A stretch of DNA of 64,000 nucleotides, from contig JAEMBT020000003.1 of NCBI GenBank assembly GCA_018873245.2, forward strand, positions 7,273,843 through 7,337,842. The letters are read 5' to 3'. This document shows, piece after piece, positions 63,732 through 64,000 of this stretch (position 1 is the stretch's first letter; each line of letters opens with the position of its first letter). The DNA comes from Archegozetes longisetosus (lineage: Eukaryota > Arthropoda > Arachnida > Sarcoptiformes > Trhypochthoniidae). The position numbers and the translations under genes were made by a program. Under the pieces are notes generated by a model. That model searched no databases and was not told the origin of the DNA. It worked only from the letters and a program-made list of their open reading frames with translations.

Positions 63732-64000
63732 TATTAAGAAATAGTTGAATTGAAGTTTTGGTTTTGCATTTGGAGCTTAGAAGATAACTTGTTTCAAATG
63801 TGGTTCATATCTATCTGTTATTTGAATGATGCCTGAATTTTTCATTCCTGTTTAAGTTATCATTTGAGTAAACATGAAAAGTAAAAAAGTTATTTTCTTA
63901 CCTTTTTATGCTGTTTTCACGTTTGCGCGAAAGCGTGAAAACAAAATGATTCACAAACAAACTCCTGCCTTGAGATAAGATTTGCATTAAGTCTGCGGCA

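Larger units (their letters stand above)
50299..64000 (+). other. Probable start of the long first intron of ZEB/zfh1
   Basis: 13.7 kb with no exon I can join to the ZEB exon. It has a higher density of TC/GA microsatellites than the gene-rich left half, several less AT-rich islands (51000-51300, 52430-52720, 61370-61470, 62380-62700), MITE-like elements near the right end and a cluster of E2 boxes (61811-61849). Very long first introns are usual for ZEB genes. Independent small genes nested here cannot be excluded. Confidence 0.55.

Noticed and set aside
50299..64000. Search for a second ZEB/zfh1 exon (acidic SDSEDE-type or C2H2 fingers)
   Set aside because: I found no frame with C2H2 spacing or the acidic segment typical of ZEB exon 2, so the gene is called only as an isolated first exon.

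Overview
This is a eukaryotic nuclear window from an animal. It is AT-rich, and its genes are split by short GT-AG introns, mostly 50-150 bp with a few of 0.5-3 kb. The gene set is bilaterian: ACBD4/5, cyclophilin G, MCM4, MCAT, PRPF3, CEP152/asterless, ANP32, a class II coronin, alkylglycerol monooxygenase and ZEB/zfh1. Compact genes together with AGMO and a class II coronin suggest a small non-insect arthropod such as a mite. That placement is inference; no marker here proves it. I rebuilt exon chains by hand. Each chain listed keeps frame through every splice, except AGMO copy 1.

Left third (1-17.2 kb): ACBD4/5 (partial, minus), a cyclophilin G/Moca-type cyclophilin with an RS tail (minus) and MCM4 (minus). 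MCM4 is head-to-head with intronless MCAT (plus); a perfect E2F-type palindrome lies in the shared promoter. A tRNA-Lys(CTT) gene follows, then PRPF3 (minus), which lacks a visible PWI domain.

Middle (17.9-29 kb): three plus-strand genes. These are a short CEP152/asterless homologue with its own E2F-like half site, ANP32 with a 16-codon first exon 1.9 kb upstream, and a class II coronin whose linker has been invaded by a coding minisatellite.

30-44.2 kb: two divergently oriented AGMO paralogues, one with two apparent single-base frameshifts, followed by an unfamiliar small receptor-like protein with a Cys-rich (EB/EGF-like) ectodomain, one membrane span and LPxY/PPxY tail motifs.

44.2-64 kb: almost gene-free. 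The only convincing exon is at 50220-50298 and encodes the N-terminus of a ZEB/zfh1 transcription factor with its RRKQ-type (NuRD-recruitment) motif. The remaining 13.7 kb is then most likely the start of a very long first intron. It holds many TC/GA microsatellites, small inverted-repeat elements and a cluster of ZEB-type E2 boxes.

Functional themes: cell-cycle and replication genes (MCM4, CEP152) with E2F-like promoter sites; RNA processing (PRPF3, cyclophilin G); lipid metabolism (ACBD, MCAT, two AGMO). Nothing indicates co-regulation beyond the shared MCM4/MCAT promoter.
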